Below the pieces are notes generated by a model. That model had not been told where the DNA came from, made no database searches, and was given only the letters and a program-made list of their open reading frames with translations. Positions 1-8,257 of a stretch of 64,000 bases of DNA are shown here, piece by piece. Where the stretch lies: the NCBI GenBank assembly GCA_902515745.1, contig CABXWB010000003.1, positions 115,407 to 179,406 of the forward strand. Reading direction: 5' to 3'. Positions within the stretch are counted from its first letter, which is position 1. Each line of letters begins with the position of its first letter. Made by a program: the position numbers and the translations under genes. This stretch comes from an uncultured Alphaproteobacteria bacterium (lineage in GTDB: Bacteria; Pseudomonadota; Alphaproteobacteria; HIMB59; GCA-002718135).

Positions 1-342
1 ATAACAAGATCAGAAATTGAAAATATTAGAGGTGTTCAAATGGGTAGAGGCTCTCTAGATCATTTGATGGAAATAGGATGGATACGTCCTTCAGGTAGAA
101 AAAGTATACCTGGTAAACCTACTTTATGGTCTACCACAGATTTGTTTGTTGAACATTTTGGATTGAATAGTTTATCCGATTTACCTAATAAAGAGGAGCT
201 AAAGGCAAGTGGTTTTCTAGATAAACGTGCTGCGATTGCAACTATAAGTGATCTTGCTAAAAATGATGAAAATTTACAAAGTAATGATAATATAGAACAG
301 GATGATGAAAATAATATTGATGATTTTATTCAAAATACTTAG
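1..342 (+). CDS. scpB: ScpB, segregation and condensation protein B (3' part)
   Basis: The last 113 codons of a gene that begins before the window; the frame is open from base 1, so the internal ATG at 40 is not the true start. The visible part is the second winged-helix domain of ScpB, including EIENIRGV, GWIRPSGRK and a TTDLFVEHFGL segment, followed by an acidic, Asn-rich tail. ScpB binds ScpA and the SMC ATPase in the chromosome condensation complex. In Alphaproteobacteria scpB commonly sits directly before tatA, as here. The gene is cut only by the window edge and shows no sign of damage. Confidence 0.88.
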   Translation: MTRSEIENIRGVQMGRGSLDHLMEIGWIRPSGRKSIPGKPTLWSTTDLFVEHFGLNSLSDLPNKEELKASGFLDKRAAIATISDLAKNDENLQSNDNIEQDDENNIDDFIQNT

Positions 343-392
343 TTAACTTATTACTTCTTGTTTTTTTCCTATAGTTTCCGTATAAGCCTTTT

Positions 393-578
393 ATGACTCC
401 TAGTATTTGGCAATTATTAATAGTACTCGTTATTGTTCTACTTCTTTTCGGTAGAGGTAAAATACCTCAACTTATGGGTGATATGGCAAAAGGTATCAAA
501 TCATTCAAGAGAGGAATGTCTGACGAAGAAAAAAAAGAAGATAAAAATTTAGAGAATAAAAACGACGAAGAAAAGTAA
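393..578 (+). CDS. tatA: TatA, twin-arginine translocase pore subunit
   Basis: A 61-residue protein with one N-terminal membrane helix (about residues 5-20), then the FGRGKIPQL hinge, an amphipathic helix and a short charged tail. This is the standard TatA architecture. TatA oligomers form the pathway through the inner membrane for folded proteins carrying a twin-arginine signal. It is followed after 5 bases by tatB and then tatC, so the whole translocase is one operon. The ATG at 393 gives the canonical N-terminus; no strong ribosome-binding site is visible. Confidence 0.93.
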   Translation: MTPSIWQLLIVLVIVLLLFGRGKIPQLMGDMAKGIKSFKRGMSDEEKKEDKNLENKNDEEK

Positions 579-583
579 ATACA

Positions 584-898
584 ATGTTTACTTTTGGTTG
601 GAGTGAAATTTTCTTAATTGGGATAATAGTTGTTGTTGTTATTGGACCAAAAGATCTTCCAAAATTCATTAAACAAGTTGGATCTTTTACTAAATATATT
701 AAAAAAATGTCTTCTGAATTTAAGTCATCTATAAACGAAATTGCTGAAGAGGAAGAAATTAAAGAATTAGCTAAATCAGTTAAAGAAGTAAAAAAAATAA
801 AAGATGGCATTAATATCAAAAAAAATTTTGAAAATGAGATTAAAGAAGTTCAAGAAACAGTGAAAATGACCGAGAATGAATTTTCAAAAAAAAATTAA
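584..898 (+). CDS. tatB: TatB, twin-arginine translocase receptor subunit
   Basis: A 104-residue protein with an N-terminal membrane helix (about residues 7-21) ending in the conserved GPKDLP hinge, followed by a long charged helical region rich in Lys and Glu. The longer charged tail and the GPxxLP motif separate it from TatA. TatB works with TatC as the receptor for twin-arginine signal peptides. It lies between tatA (5-base gap) and tatC (15-base gap). Confidence 0.92.
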   Translation: MFTFGWSEIFLIGIIVVVVIGPKDLPKFIKQVGSFTKYIKKMSSEFKSSINEIAEEEEIKELAKSVKEVKKIKDGINIKKNFENEIKEVQETVKMTENEFSKKN

Positions 899-913
899 TT
901 TATAATTTTTGTA

Positions 914-1669
914 ATGGCTGAAGAAAAATTTGAAGAAATGTCTCTAATAGGGCATCTCACTGAGTTACGAAAAAGACTACTATGGAGTTTTCTATATATT
1001 TTATTAATCTTCATTGTTTGTTTTTACTTTGCAGATGAATTATTTGCCTTTTTAGCCAGTCCTCTAGTAGAACTATTTGATAAAGATAAAGGTCAAGGTT
1101 TTATTTATACAGCTTTACAAGAAGCTTTTTTTACAGAATTAAAAATAGCTTTTTTCTTTGCTTTATTTTTTTCATTTCCATTAATTGCAATACAAATATG
1201 GAGATTTATTGCACCAGGATTATACAAAAAGGAAAAGAGAGCTTTTTTACCCTATTTAGTTGCGACACCAATTTTATTTTTTGCAGGTGGATCAATGGTT
1301 TATTATATTATTGCGCCATTGGCATGGTCTTTTTTCCTATCTTATCAAAATCTTGGCTCTAGTGGAGTTCCTATTCGATTAGAAGCTAAGATGGGAGAAT
1401 ATTTATCTCTTATGATGCGATTTATTTTTGCTTTTGGTTTAGCATTTCAGCTTCCTGTTGTTTTATCTTTAATGGCGAGAGTAGGGATGGTTACTTATGA
1501 ATCACTTAAAAAATTTAGAAAATATGCAATTGTATTAGCATTTTTATCAGCAGCATTCTTAACTCCACCTGATCCATTTAGTCAAATAAGTTTAGCTCTA
1601 CCAATTATATTTTTATACGAAGTTTCAATTTATATTGCAAAACTAATACAAAAAAATAAAGATAAGTAA
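914..1669 (+). CDS. tatC: TatC, twin-arginine translocase subunit
   Basis: A 251-residue polytopic protein with about six hydrophobic segments. The conserved N-terminal GHLTELRKRLL stretch (about residues 13-23) and the cytoplasmic APGLYKKEKR loop identify TatC. It recognises the twin-arginine signal together with TatB. Its stop codon overlaps the serS start by one base (TAATG), indicating translational coupling with the next gene. The order tatA-tatB-tatC-serS is common in Alphaproteobacteria. Confidence 0.95.
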   Translation: MAEEKFEEMSLIGHLTELRKRLLWSFLYILLIFIVCFYFADELFAFLASPLVELFDKDKGQGFIYTALQEAFFTELKIAFFFALFFSFPLIAIQIWRFIAPGLYKKEKRAFLPYLVATPILFFAGGSMVYYIIAPLAWSFFLSYQNLGSSGVPIRLEAKMGEYLSLMMRFIFAFGLAFQLPVVLSLMARVGMVTYESLKKFRKYAIVLAFLSAAFLTPPDPFSQISLALPIIFLYEVSIYIAKLIQKNKDK

Positions 1670-2931
1670 TGCATAATATTAATTTTATAAGAGAAAATCC
1701 TACAGAGTTTGATAATTATATGAAACAAAGAGGTGAGCATCCAATATCAAATAAAATATTAGAACTAGATAAAGTTAAAAGAGAAACTCAGACTGTTCTT
1801 CAGAACCTTTTAGCAGAAAGAAACTCTTTTTCTAAAAATATTGGTAAACTGAAAAGTGAAAATAAAGATGCTTCATCAGAAATGAGTAAAGTTGATGAAA
1901 TTAAAAATAAAATTAATAATTTAAAGGAACTTGAGACTATTAAAGACGAGGAGCTAAAAACTATCCTCTCTAGACTTCCAAATATAGCTGATAAGACTGT
2001 ACCTTTAGGAAGTAATGAAGAAGATAATACAAAGTATAGAGAATGGGGTGAAAAACCAGGATTTGAATTTAAGCCTAAAACACATTTTGAATTAGGGGAA
2101 GATTTAGGTTTAATGAATTTTGAAACCGCATCTAAATTATCCGGATCTAGATTTGTTTTATTAAAAAATCAGCTTTCTAAGTTGGAAAGAGCAATAGCAA
2201 ATTATATGTTAGATAAACATACGAATGATAATGGTTATATTGAGATGCATGTTCCTTATTTAGTAAAAGCAGATACGTTATACGGGACCGGCCAATTACC
2301 TAAGTTTGCAGAAGACTTATTTACCGCAGGTGATGACCACTGGCTGATACCAACTGCTGAAATACCGCTGACCGCCCTGCATAGTAATGAAATACTAAAT
2401 ATTAATCAGCTACCTATGCGTGTTACTTCCTATACACCATGTTTTAGATCTGAAGCTGGTGCAGCTGGAAAAGATACGAGAGGTATGCTTAGACAACATC
2501 AATTTACTAAAGTTGAATTAGTATCACTAGTGGAACCAGAGCATTCAAAAGATGAGCTCGAGAGAATGTTAAGTTGTGCTGAAGGAATTCTTCAAGACTT
2601 ACATCTTCACTATAGAGTAATGACTTTATGTACAGGGGATATGGGTTTTAATGCTAATAAAACCTATGACATAGAGGTGTGGCTTCCTGGTGAAGATAAA
2701 TATAGAGAAATATCAAGTTGTTCAAATTGTGGTGATTTTCAAGCTAGAAGAATGAATACTAGATATAAATTAGAAAATAAAAATATTTTTGTTCATACCC
2801 TTAATGGATCTGGGTTAGCAGTAGGAAGAACACTAATTGCTATTCTTGAAAATTATCAAATGAAAGATGGAAATATTAAAATTCCAGAAGTTTTGAAAAA
2901 ATATTTCAATAATTCTGATACTCTTATCTAG
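1669..2931 (+). CDS. serS: Seryl-tRNA synthetase
   Basis: A 420-residue class II aminoacyl-tRNA synthetase that charges tRNA(Ser) with serine. The N-terminal third (about residues 30-100) is the helical tRNA-binding arm. The catalytic domain shows TAEIPLT (229-235), motif 2 FRSEAGAAG (259-267) and motif 3 GSGLAVGRT near residues 380-390. The length is typical of bacterial SerRS. It starts one base inside the tatC stop and its own stop shares one base with the GTG start of pcm, so these genes are probably co-transcribed. Confidence 0.97.
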   Translation: MHNINFIRENPTEFDNYMKQRGEHPISNKILELDKVKRETQTVLQNLLAERNSFSKNIGKLKSENKDASSEMSKVDEIKNKINNLKELETIKDEELKTILSRLPNIADKTVPLGSNEEDNTKYREWGEKPGFEFKPKTHFELGEDLGLMNFETASKLSGSRFVLLKNQLSKLERAIANYMLDKHTNDNGYIEMHVPYLVKADTLYGTGQLPKFAEDLFTAGDDHWLIPTAEIPLTALHSNEILNINQLPMRVTSYTPCFRSEAGAAGKDTRGMLRQHQFTKVELVSLVEPEHSKDELERMLSCAEGILQDLHLHYRVMTLCTGDMGFNANKTYDIEVWLPGEDKYREISSCSNCGDFQARRMNTRYKLENKNIFVHTLNGSGLAVGRTLIAILENYQMKDGNIKIPEVLKKYFNNSDTLI

Positions 2932-3557
2932 TGCTTGATGTAAGGAAAATAAGATTGATACTCGAGTTACGAGAGTCAGGTATTAGTAATGCTGAAGTTC
3001 TCTCTGCAATAGAAAAAATTCCAAGAGAAAAGTTTATTAGTGAATCTTACAGAAATCAAGCTTATGAAAATATAGCTTTACCAATTGAAAATAATCAAAC
3101 AATTAGTCAACCCTACGTTGTAGCAAGGATGACTGAATTACTTGATGTTAAAAGTAACCACAAGGTATTAGAAATAGGCACTGGTAGTGGATATCAGTGT
3201 GCAGTATTATCAATCTTGGCAAGACGTGTTTACACGATTGAAAGAATTAAAAATTTACATGAAGGTTCTAATAATATTTTTGAGAAATTAAAATTAACTA
3301 ATATTGTTTCAAAATACGATGATGGTAATAATGGTTGGATTGAGCAAATACCTTTTGATAGAATAATATTTACAGCAGCATCAAAAAAAATAAATAATGA
3401 AATTTTTTCTCATATTGAAAATGAAGGAATTATTGTTTCTCCTATTGTTAAAAATAACAAGCAAATACTTGTAAAATATATAAAACAAAATAATAAAATT
3501 ATTTCTGAAGAATACGATGATGTTTTATTTGTTCCAAATCTTCAAGGTGTAGTATAG
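2931..3557 (+). CDS. pcm: Protein-L-isoaspartate O-methyltransferase
   Basis: A 208-residue SAM-dependent methyltransferase that repairs isoaspartyl residues in aged proteins. The SAM-binding motif I, LEIGTGSGYQ, is at residues 80-89. The upstream segment ISQPYVVARM matches the family's substrate-binding region. The start is a GTG whose first base is the last base of the serS stop. The 3' end overlaps the convergent MATE gene by 16 bases. surE, a frequent neighbour of pcm in Alphaproteobacteria, is absent here. Confidence 0.92.
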   Translation: MLDVRKIRLILELRESGISNAEVLSAIEKIPREKFISESYRNQAYENIALPIENNQTISQPYVVARMTELLDVKSNHKVLEIGTGSGYQCAVLSILARRVYTIERIKNLHEGSNNIFEKLKLTNIVSKYDDGNNGWIEQIPFDRIIFTAASKKINNEIFSHIENEGIIVSPIVKNNKQILVKYIKQNNKIISEEYDDVLFVPNLQGVV

Positions 3558-4915
3558 CTACTTTGAATATTTCGAATTTTATTTGAAGAATAAAAATAAT
3601 ATAAGACACCAATTATCCAATGAACAAGAGTTAACCCAATAAACATATAGATATAGTTTTCTTCTATAAAATTATTTACAAATAATATTACAATTATAGG
3701 CACTAATACAAACCTAAGTATGGCCATATACATTACTATTATTGCTTTTTTTAGCCCTTGGAATGAAGCATTAGAAATAAAGAAGAATGGAAAAGCTGGA
3801 AAACCAAGTGCGTATATTTTAAGATATATTGATCCATAGTAAATTACTTCATTATCATCAGTAAATAATCTCATTGAATCTTCTGCAGTTATAAATAAAA
3901 TTAATCCTGCTATGGTTAATATTATTACTCCAGTAATCATAGCTTTATTATAAGTTTCTAAAATTCTTTCATAGTTTTTAGCGCCAAAATTTTGACCCAC
4001 AATTGCAGTTACTGCTGTACTTAATCCTAACAAGGGTAAGAAAAGCAGTTGTTCGTATCTTCCAGCAGAGGAAAAACCTGCGATTGCATCATTACCAAAA
4101 CGACTTACAAAAAATAATAATATATATGATCCGAGAGCAATCATCATCAATCCTAATGCTGCTGGAATAGCCTGAAATGAAATTTCCTTAATTAAACTTA
4201 ATTTAGGAATTAAATAATTATTTTTAAAGTTTTCAAAAATCTCTGTTTTATAAATTTTATATAGTAAATATAACAGACCAATTATTTGAGATAGTATGGT
4301 AGCTATTGCTATTCCAGTTATACCCATTGGCGCAAATAATTCTAAATTAATTATTTTTCCTGTGATTAATATTGGATTTAAAATTATATTAAGAAAAAAA
4401 CTAAAAATTAAAACATTTCTATAACTTTTAGTATCTCCTTGAGCAGATAAACAAGAATTACATACCATGAGTAAGAGAATTATGACTGATCCTAAATATA
4501 TTACGTTCATATATAATGATGAAAGTTTAAGAGTTTTTGGATCATCATTTATTGATTCTAAAATTATGTTTCCAAAATAAAGTCCAAAAATTGTTATACA
4601 TAAGCCTACTAATATTGTTAAAACAAAAGATTGTGAAAATGCATGACTTGCTTTTTTAATTTTTTTTTCTCCTAAAGAATTAGCAACATTACTTGTTGTA
4701 GCTATGCTCAGTCCTATTCCAAGTGCAATAATTATAAAATATACAGGAAATGTTTGACCAATAGCTGCTAAAGCTGTTTCAGAAATCATTCTACCTGCAA
4801 AAATAGTATCCACTAAAGAATACAGATTATTAAATATAGTTCCAATTGAGGCTGGCAAAGCAATTTTTATAAAAAGCTTATAGATATCTTCATCAAGTAA
4901 ATTAATTTTTTTCAT
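3542..4915 (-). CDS. MATE family multidrug/Na+ efflux transporter
   Basis: A 457-residue integral membrane protein with about 12 hydrophobic helices arranged as two similar halves. Features typical of MATE exporters include an N-terminal IALPASIGTIFNNLYSLVD stretch with VDTIFAGR and a later AIVGQNFGAKN segment. Members export cationic compounds in exchange for Na+ or H+; the substrate cannot be told from sequence. It ends inside the 3' end of pcm and follows rlmJ on the same strand by 2 bases, so it is probably co-transcribed with rlmJ. Confidence 0.88.
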   Translation of the reverse strand: MKKINLLDEDIYKLFIKIALPASIGTIFNNLYSLVDTIFAGRMISETALAAIGQTFPVYFIIIALGIGLSIATTSNVANSLGEKKIKKASHAFSQSFVLTILVGLCITIFGLYFGNIILESINDDPKTLKLSSLYMNVIYLGSVIILLLMVCNSCLSAQGDTKSYRNVLIFSFFLNIILNPILITGKIINLELFAPMGITGIAIATILSQIIGLLYLLYKIYKTEIFENFKNNYLIPKLSLIKEISFQAIPAALGLMMIALGSYILLFFVSRFGNDAIAGFSSAGRYEQLLFLPLLGLSTAVTAIVGQNFGAKNYERILETYNKAMITGVIILTIAGLILFITAEDSMRLFTDDNEVIYYGSIYLKIYALGFPAFPFFFISNASFQGLKKAIIVMYMAILRFVLVPIIVILFVNNFIEENYIYMFIGLTLVHWIIGVLYYFYSSNKIRNIQSSYTTP

Positions 4916-4917
4916 AA

Positions 4918-5748
4918 TTATAAAAATCTTAACTTAAATCTAGTACTATTTTCCTCTTGTTTTAGAATATTTTGAATTTCGTGTATTACCTCTTTGAGGT
5001 TTTTAATTATAGATCTATTTGAAAAATTTATTAATAATAAGCCACTACCTTGCATTCCAACATTGTCACCATATTTCATAATAGGAACTTCAACATTGAT
5101 AATATTACTTATACCTTTTTTTCTAATATTCTGAATAAAAGTATCATTTTCCAAAATATTCAAAACTGGATACCATATGATGATTTTGGATTTTGAGAAT
5201 AAATTTTCAATATTATTTAGTATCTCCTCTACTTTTTCAAAATCATCCTTTATTTCATATGATGGATCTATAAATACAAAATAATTCTTGTCTTTTTTAA
5301 TTTTATTAAAAATAAAATTAAATCCATCAGCATTTAAAATTTTTGCATTGGTATATTTGTTTAAGTTTTTTTTTAATAATTCATATTCATTCTTGTGTAG
5401 TTCACAAAAAAATAATCTATCTTTTTCATTAGCTATGGACGAGATAAATATGGGTGATCCAGGATAAAAATTATTTTTTTCAGTAATTTTAGAAATGGTT
5501 GAAAGATAATTTTTAATTAAAATATTATTGCCTTTGTAATTTTGTATCTTTTTAATTCCTTCTTTATACTCTTTATTTTTATCCATATACTTTGATATAT
5601 ATTTATAAATCCCATTACCAGAATGAGTATCAATATAACTTATTGAATTATTTACTTTTTTTTCAAGATTATATAAGTAAAGCATTATAATGTGCTTCAT
5701 AACATCTGCATGATTTCCAGCATGATATCCGTGTTTGTAGCTAAGCAT
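4918..5748 (-). CDS. rlmJ: RlmJ, 23S rRNA (adenine-2030 N6)-methyltransferase
   Basis: A 276-residue protein starting with the RlmJ signature YKHGYHAGNHADVMKH (residues 4-19). It should methylate A2030 of 23S rRNA using SAM. The catalytic N6-adenine methylase motif, normally DPPY, reads DPSY at residues 161-164, so one Pro is replaced by Ser while Asp and Tyr are kept. Length and overall layout match the family. It lies just upstream of the MATE gene and is divergent from cspA across a 126-base gap. Confidence 0.9.
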   Translation of the reverse strand: MLSYKHGYHAGNHADVMKHIIMLYLYNLEKKVNNSISYIDTHSGNGIYKYISKYMDKNKEYKEGIKKIQNYKGNNILIKNYLSTISKITEKNNFYPGSPIFISSIANEKDRLFFCELHKNEYELLKKNLNKYTNAKILNADGFNFIFNKIKKDKNYFVFIDPSYEIKDDFEKVEEILNNIENLFSKSKIIIWYPVLNILENDTFIQNIRKKGISNIINVEVPIMKYGDNVGMQGSGLLLINFSNRSIIKNLKEVIHEIQNILKQEENSTRFKLRFL

Positions 5749-5874
5749 AAAAATAAAAAAATGTGTTGAAATTAATTTCTTATTAGTTATTTAAAGTATT
5801 AAATTAATCAATATAGAATATTTATATAAGTTAAATAAATTTAATCCCCCAATAATAAATAAGGAGAATACAAT

Positions 5875-6078
5875 ATGCCTAGTGGTAAAATTAAATGGTT
5901 TAATCCGACCAAAGGTTATGGATTTATAGAAAATGATGATGGAGGAAAAGATGTTTTTCTTCATGTCTCAGCTTTAGAAGCTGCTGGTATTGATACTTTA
6001 GAAGAAGGTATGCCAGTTGAATTTGAAATTGGTGAAAACCGAGGAAAAGAAAACGCTATTAATATTAAGAAAAAATAA
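5875..6078 (+). CDS. cspA: CspA-family cold shock protein
   Basis: A 67-residue single OB-fold protein. Both nucleic-acid-binding motifs are intact: RNP1 in KGYGFIEND (about residues 13-21) and RNP2 in DVFLHVSAL (about 26-34). Such proteins bind single-stranded RNA and DNA and act as RNA chaperones. An AAGGAG ribosome-binding site at about 5861-5866 supports the start. A 126-base AT-rich gap precedes the gene. Cold regulation is known for the family but is not shown by this sequence; the symbol marks the family, not a specific orthologue. Confidence 0.95.
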   Translation: MPSGKIKWFNPTKGYGFIENDDGGKDVFLHVSALEAAGIDTLEEGMPVEFEIGENRGKENAINIKKK

Positions 6079-6085
6079 TATTTAA

Positions 6086-6313
6086 TTGAATTCAAACAAA
6101 CTTTTAGAATGGATTGGCGTAACAACAGCCATCCTTTATTCCCTACTAGTTGCATTTAACATTGGATTAGAATTTATTGGTTTTTCATTATTATTTCTAT
6201 CAGCATTATTAATTGGAGTCTGGGCCTATAAATTAAAACACAATGGGATATTGTTTTTACAATTCTTCTACGCTGGTGCAGGTATTATAGGAATGTATAG
6301 ATGGTTTGGATAA
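6086..6313 (+). CDS. Small membrane protein of unknown function
   Basis: A 75-residue hydrophobic protein with about three membrane segments, starting from TTG seven bases after the cspA stop. No ATG is available in the frame near the start. The helices and the closing GIIGMYRWFG give a faint PnuC-like impression, but the protein is far too short for a full transporter and I do not assign one. Its last 13 bases overlap the next gene, suggesting translational coupling within a cspA-led group. Confidence 0.6.
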   Translation: MNSNKLLEWIGVTTAILYSLLVAFNIGLEFIGFSLLFLSALLIGVWAYKLKHNGILFLQFFYAGAGIIGMYRWFG

Positions 6314-6549
6314 AAATAGTTTGTTTATTTTTACTTTTACATTCTTCTATCGCGTTTTCTGCTGAATTAAATGAAGAAGAAGAAATGTACTTTAATTTTG
6401 TTGATTTAAATAATGATGGAGTTATTTCTTATGAAGAAATTGAACAATCATTAAATCTACTCTTTCAAATTATAGATCTGAATCAAGATAATAAAATTTC
6501 GCAAAATGAGATAAATGAATTAAAAGGTATAATTGAATCTTTAAGATGA
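6301..6549 (+). CDS. Exported EF-hand calcium-binding protein
   Basis: An 82-residue protein with an N-terminal signal-like hydrophobic stretch (about residues 3-19, probable cleavage near Ala21). Two EF-hand loops follow, at residues 35-46 (starting DLNNDG) and 59-70 (starting DLNQDN). Each loop has acidic or Asn ligands at positions 1, 3 and 5 and Glu at position 12, so Ca2+ binding in the periplasm is plausible. The second loop has Asn instead of the usual Gly at position 6. It overlaps its upstream neighbour by 13 bases and the next gene by 4. The physiological role is unknown. Confidence 0.75.
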   Translation: MVWIKIVCLFLLLHSSIAFSAELNEEEEMYFNFVDLNNDGVISYEEIEQSLNLLFQIIDLNQDNKISQNEINELKGIIESLR

Positions 6550-7289
6550 CTATTTGGGGAAGAGTTATAGGTGGGGCAGCAGGATTTGCTTTAGGCGGAC
6601 CTATAGGCGCTATATTAGGTGTAATGGCTGGCGGTGCTTTTGACAGAAGATCTAAATCAAAATCATCATTTAACTTTAATCGAATAAATAATAATCAAAA
6701 ACAACAAATTTTTACATTAAGTTTTATTATTTTAGCTGCAAAATTAGCTAAATCAGATGGAATTGTATCAGATGATGAAATCAGAGCATTTAAAGAAAAA
6801 TTTAAAGTTCCAAAATCTGAAATTCCTAAAGTTGCTAAAATTTTCAATGAGGCAAAAAAAGATACGTATGGCTACAAACAAATAGCAAATCAAGTAGGAG
6901 ATTTATTTTCAGCTAATAAAATTTTATTGGAAGAACTATTAAATAATTTATTTTATATTGCTGCATCTGATGGAAAGATATCTATTAGCGAAATAGATTT
7001 TTTAAGATCAATTTCTAAATCATTTAAATTTAGTGAGAAAGATTTCCAAAGAATTTTCCAATCAAATTTAAAAAACAGTGAATCTGACCCTTACAAAATA
7101 TTGGGTGTGAATAGATCGAGCACTGATAATGAGATAAGAAAAAAATGGATAAAATTAAATAAAGAACATCACCCAGATAATTTAATTGCCAAAGGTATGC
7201 CGCAAGAATTTATTAAACAATCTAATAAAGAATTAGCAGCTATTAATATTGCTTACGATAAAATTAAAGAAATTAGAGGAATTGCTTGA
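6546..7289 (+). CDS. DjlA-like protein: membrane anchor, TerB domain, J domain
   Basis: A 247-residue protein with three parts: a Gly/Ala-rich membrane segment (residues 8-31), a helical TerB-like domain (about 52-165) with the paired SDGIVSDDE and SDGKISISE acidic motifs, and a C-terminal J domain (about 181-247) with HPD at 209-211. This layout matches DjlA-type co-chaperones, which stimulate DnaK from the inner membrane face. It overlaps the EF-hand gene by 4 bases and is followed directly by the threonine dehydratase-like gene, whose TTG overlaps its TGA stop. Confidence 0.85.
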   Translation: MTIWGRVIGGAAGFALGGPIGAILGVMAGGAFDRRSKSKSSFNFNRINNNQKQQIFTLSFIILAAKLAKSDGIVSDDEIRAFKEKFKVPKSEIPKVAKIFNEAKKDTYGYKQIANQVGDLFSANKILLEELLNNLFYIAASDGKISISEIDFLRSISKSFKFSEKDFQRIFQSNLKNSESDPYKILGVNRSSTDNEIRKKWIKLNKEHHPDNLIAKGMPQEFIKQSNKELAAINIAYDKIKEIRGIA

Positions 7290-8257
7290 TACCTAAAGAT
7301 TTATCTGTCGATAATATTAGTAAAATTTATAAAAAAATTAGACCATTTATTAATCAGACCCCTTTTTTGAAGTGTCCTGATGATATTGATAATTATTTTT
7401 CTACTAATTTATTTTTTAAATGTGAATTTTTACAAAAATCTGGTTCATTTAAGGCAAGAGGTGCTATTAATAATATAATTTCTCAAAATAAGAGTAAATT
7501 TAATAAAGGAATTACAGCAGTTAGTGCTGGAAATCATGCAATCGCTGCTTCATTTGTGGCCAATCAATTTAAATTGAAAAATAAAATTTTCTTATACGAA
7601 AGTGCAAACAAATATAGAGTTCAAACTTGTAAAAATTATGGTGCTAACATTATCTTTACAAATCCAAAACAAGCTTTTCTTGATGCTGAAAATGCTAAAA
7701 ATGAAGGTTACTATTTTATTCACCCTTTTGATGGCCCATTGACATTACAAGGTAGTGCTACCTTGGGATTAGAAATTGTAGAATATTTAAATTCAATTAA
7801 TACTAAAATTGACAATTTACTAATTTCAGTTGGAGGAGGGGGATTAATAAGTGGTGTTTCATCGTACATAAAACAATTTTATCCTAAGATTAAAATTATT
7901 GGTGTTGAACCTGAAAATGCTAATGGTTTAAATCAAAGTTTAAGAGCTAACAAACCACTAAATAATGTTAATGTAAATAGTATTGCAGACAGTCTTTCAG
8001 CACCTTTACATATGCAATATTCTTTTGATGTAGCAAAAGAAGTAATTGATGAAATGGTAACTGTTTCTGATGATGAAATGAAAAAAATTATGGTTTTTTG
8101 TTATAAAAAATTTAAGTTATTTCTTGAGCCTGCATGTGTTGCTGGACTTGCTGCTTTAAAATATAAAATCAATAATAAGCTTTTTGGCAAAAATACAATG
8201 GTGATATTGTGTGGATCAAATATTGATAAAAAAACTTGGTCAGATTTAAATAATTAA
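7286..8257 (+). CDS. PLP-dependent threonine/serine dehydratase or serine racemase family
   Basis: A 323-residue fold-type II PLP enzyme. The Schiff-base lysine is K56 in SGSFKARGA and the phosphate-binding glycine loop is GGGG at 183-186. The short length, without an ACT regulatory domain, points to the catabolic threonine/serine dehydratase or serine racemase group rather than biosynthetic IlvA. Sequence alone does not fix the substrate. The start is TTG, overlapping the previous stop as TTGA. Its 3' end overlaps the convergent anmK by 4 bases. Confidence 0.8.
   Translation: MIPKDLSVDNISKIYKKIRPFINQTPFLKCPDDIDNYFSTNLFFKCEFLQKSGSFKARGAINNIISQNKSKFNKGITAVSAGNHAIAASFVANQFKLKNKIFLYESANKYRVQTCKNYGANIIFTNPKQAFLDAENAKNEGYYFIHPFDGPLTLQGSATLGLEIVEYLNSINTKIDNLLISVGGGGLISGVSSYIKQFYPKIKIIGVEPENANGLNQSLRANKPLNNVNVNSIADSLSAPLHMQYSFDVAKEVIDEMVTVSDDEMKKIMVFCYKKFKLFLEPACVAGLAALKYKINNKLFGKNTMVILCGSNIDKKTWSDLNN

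Noticed and set aside
505..819. Antisense open frames over tatA/tatB and similar shadows elsewhere
   Set aside because: They lie opposite confident genes, have poor amino-acid composition and no ribosome-binding sites.
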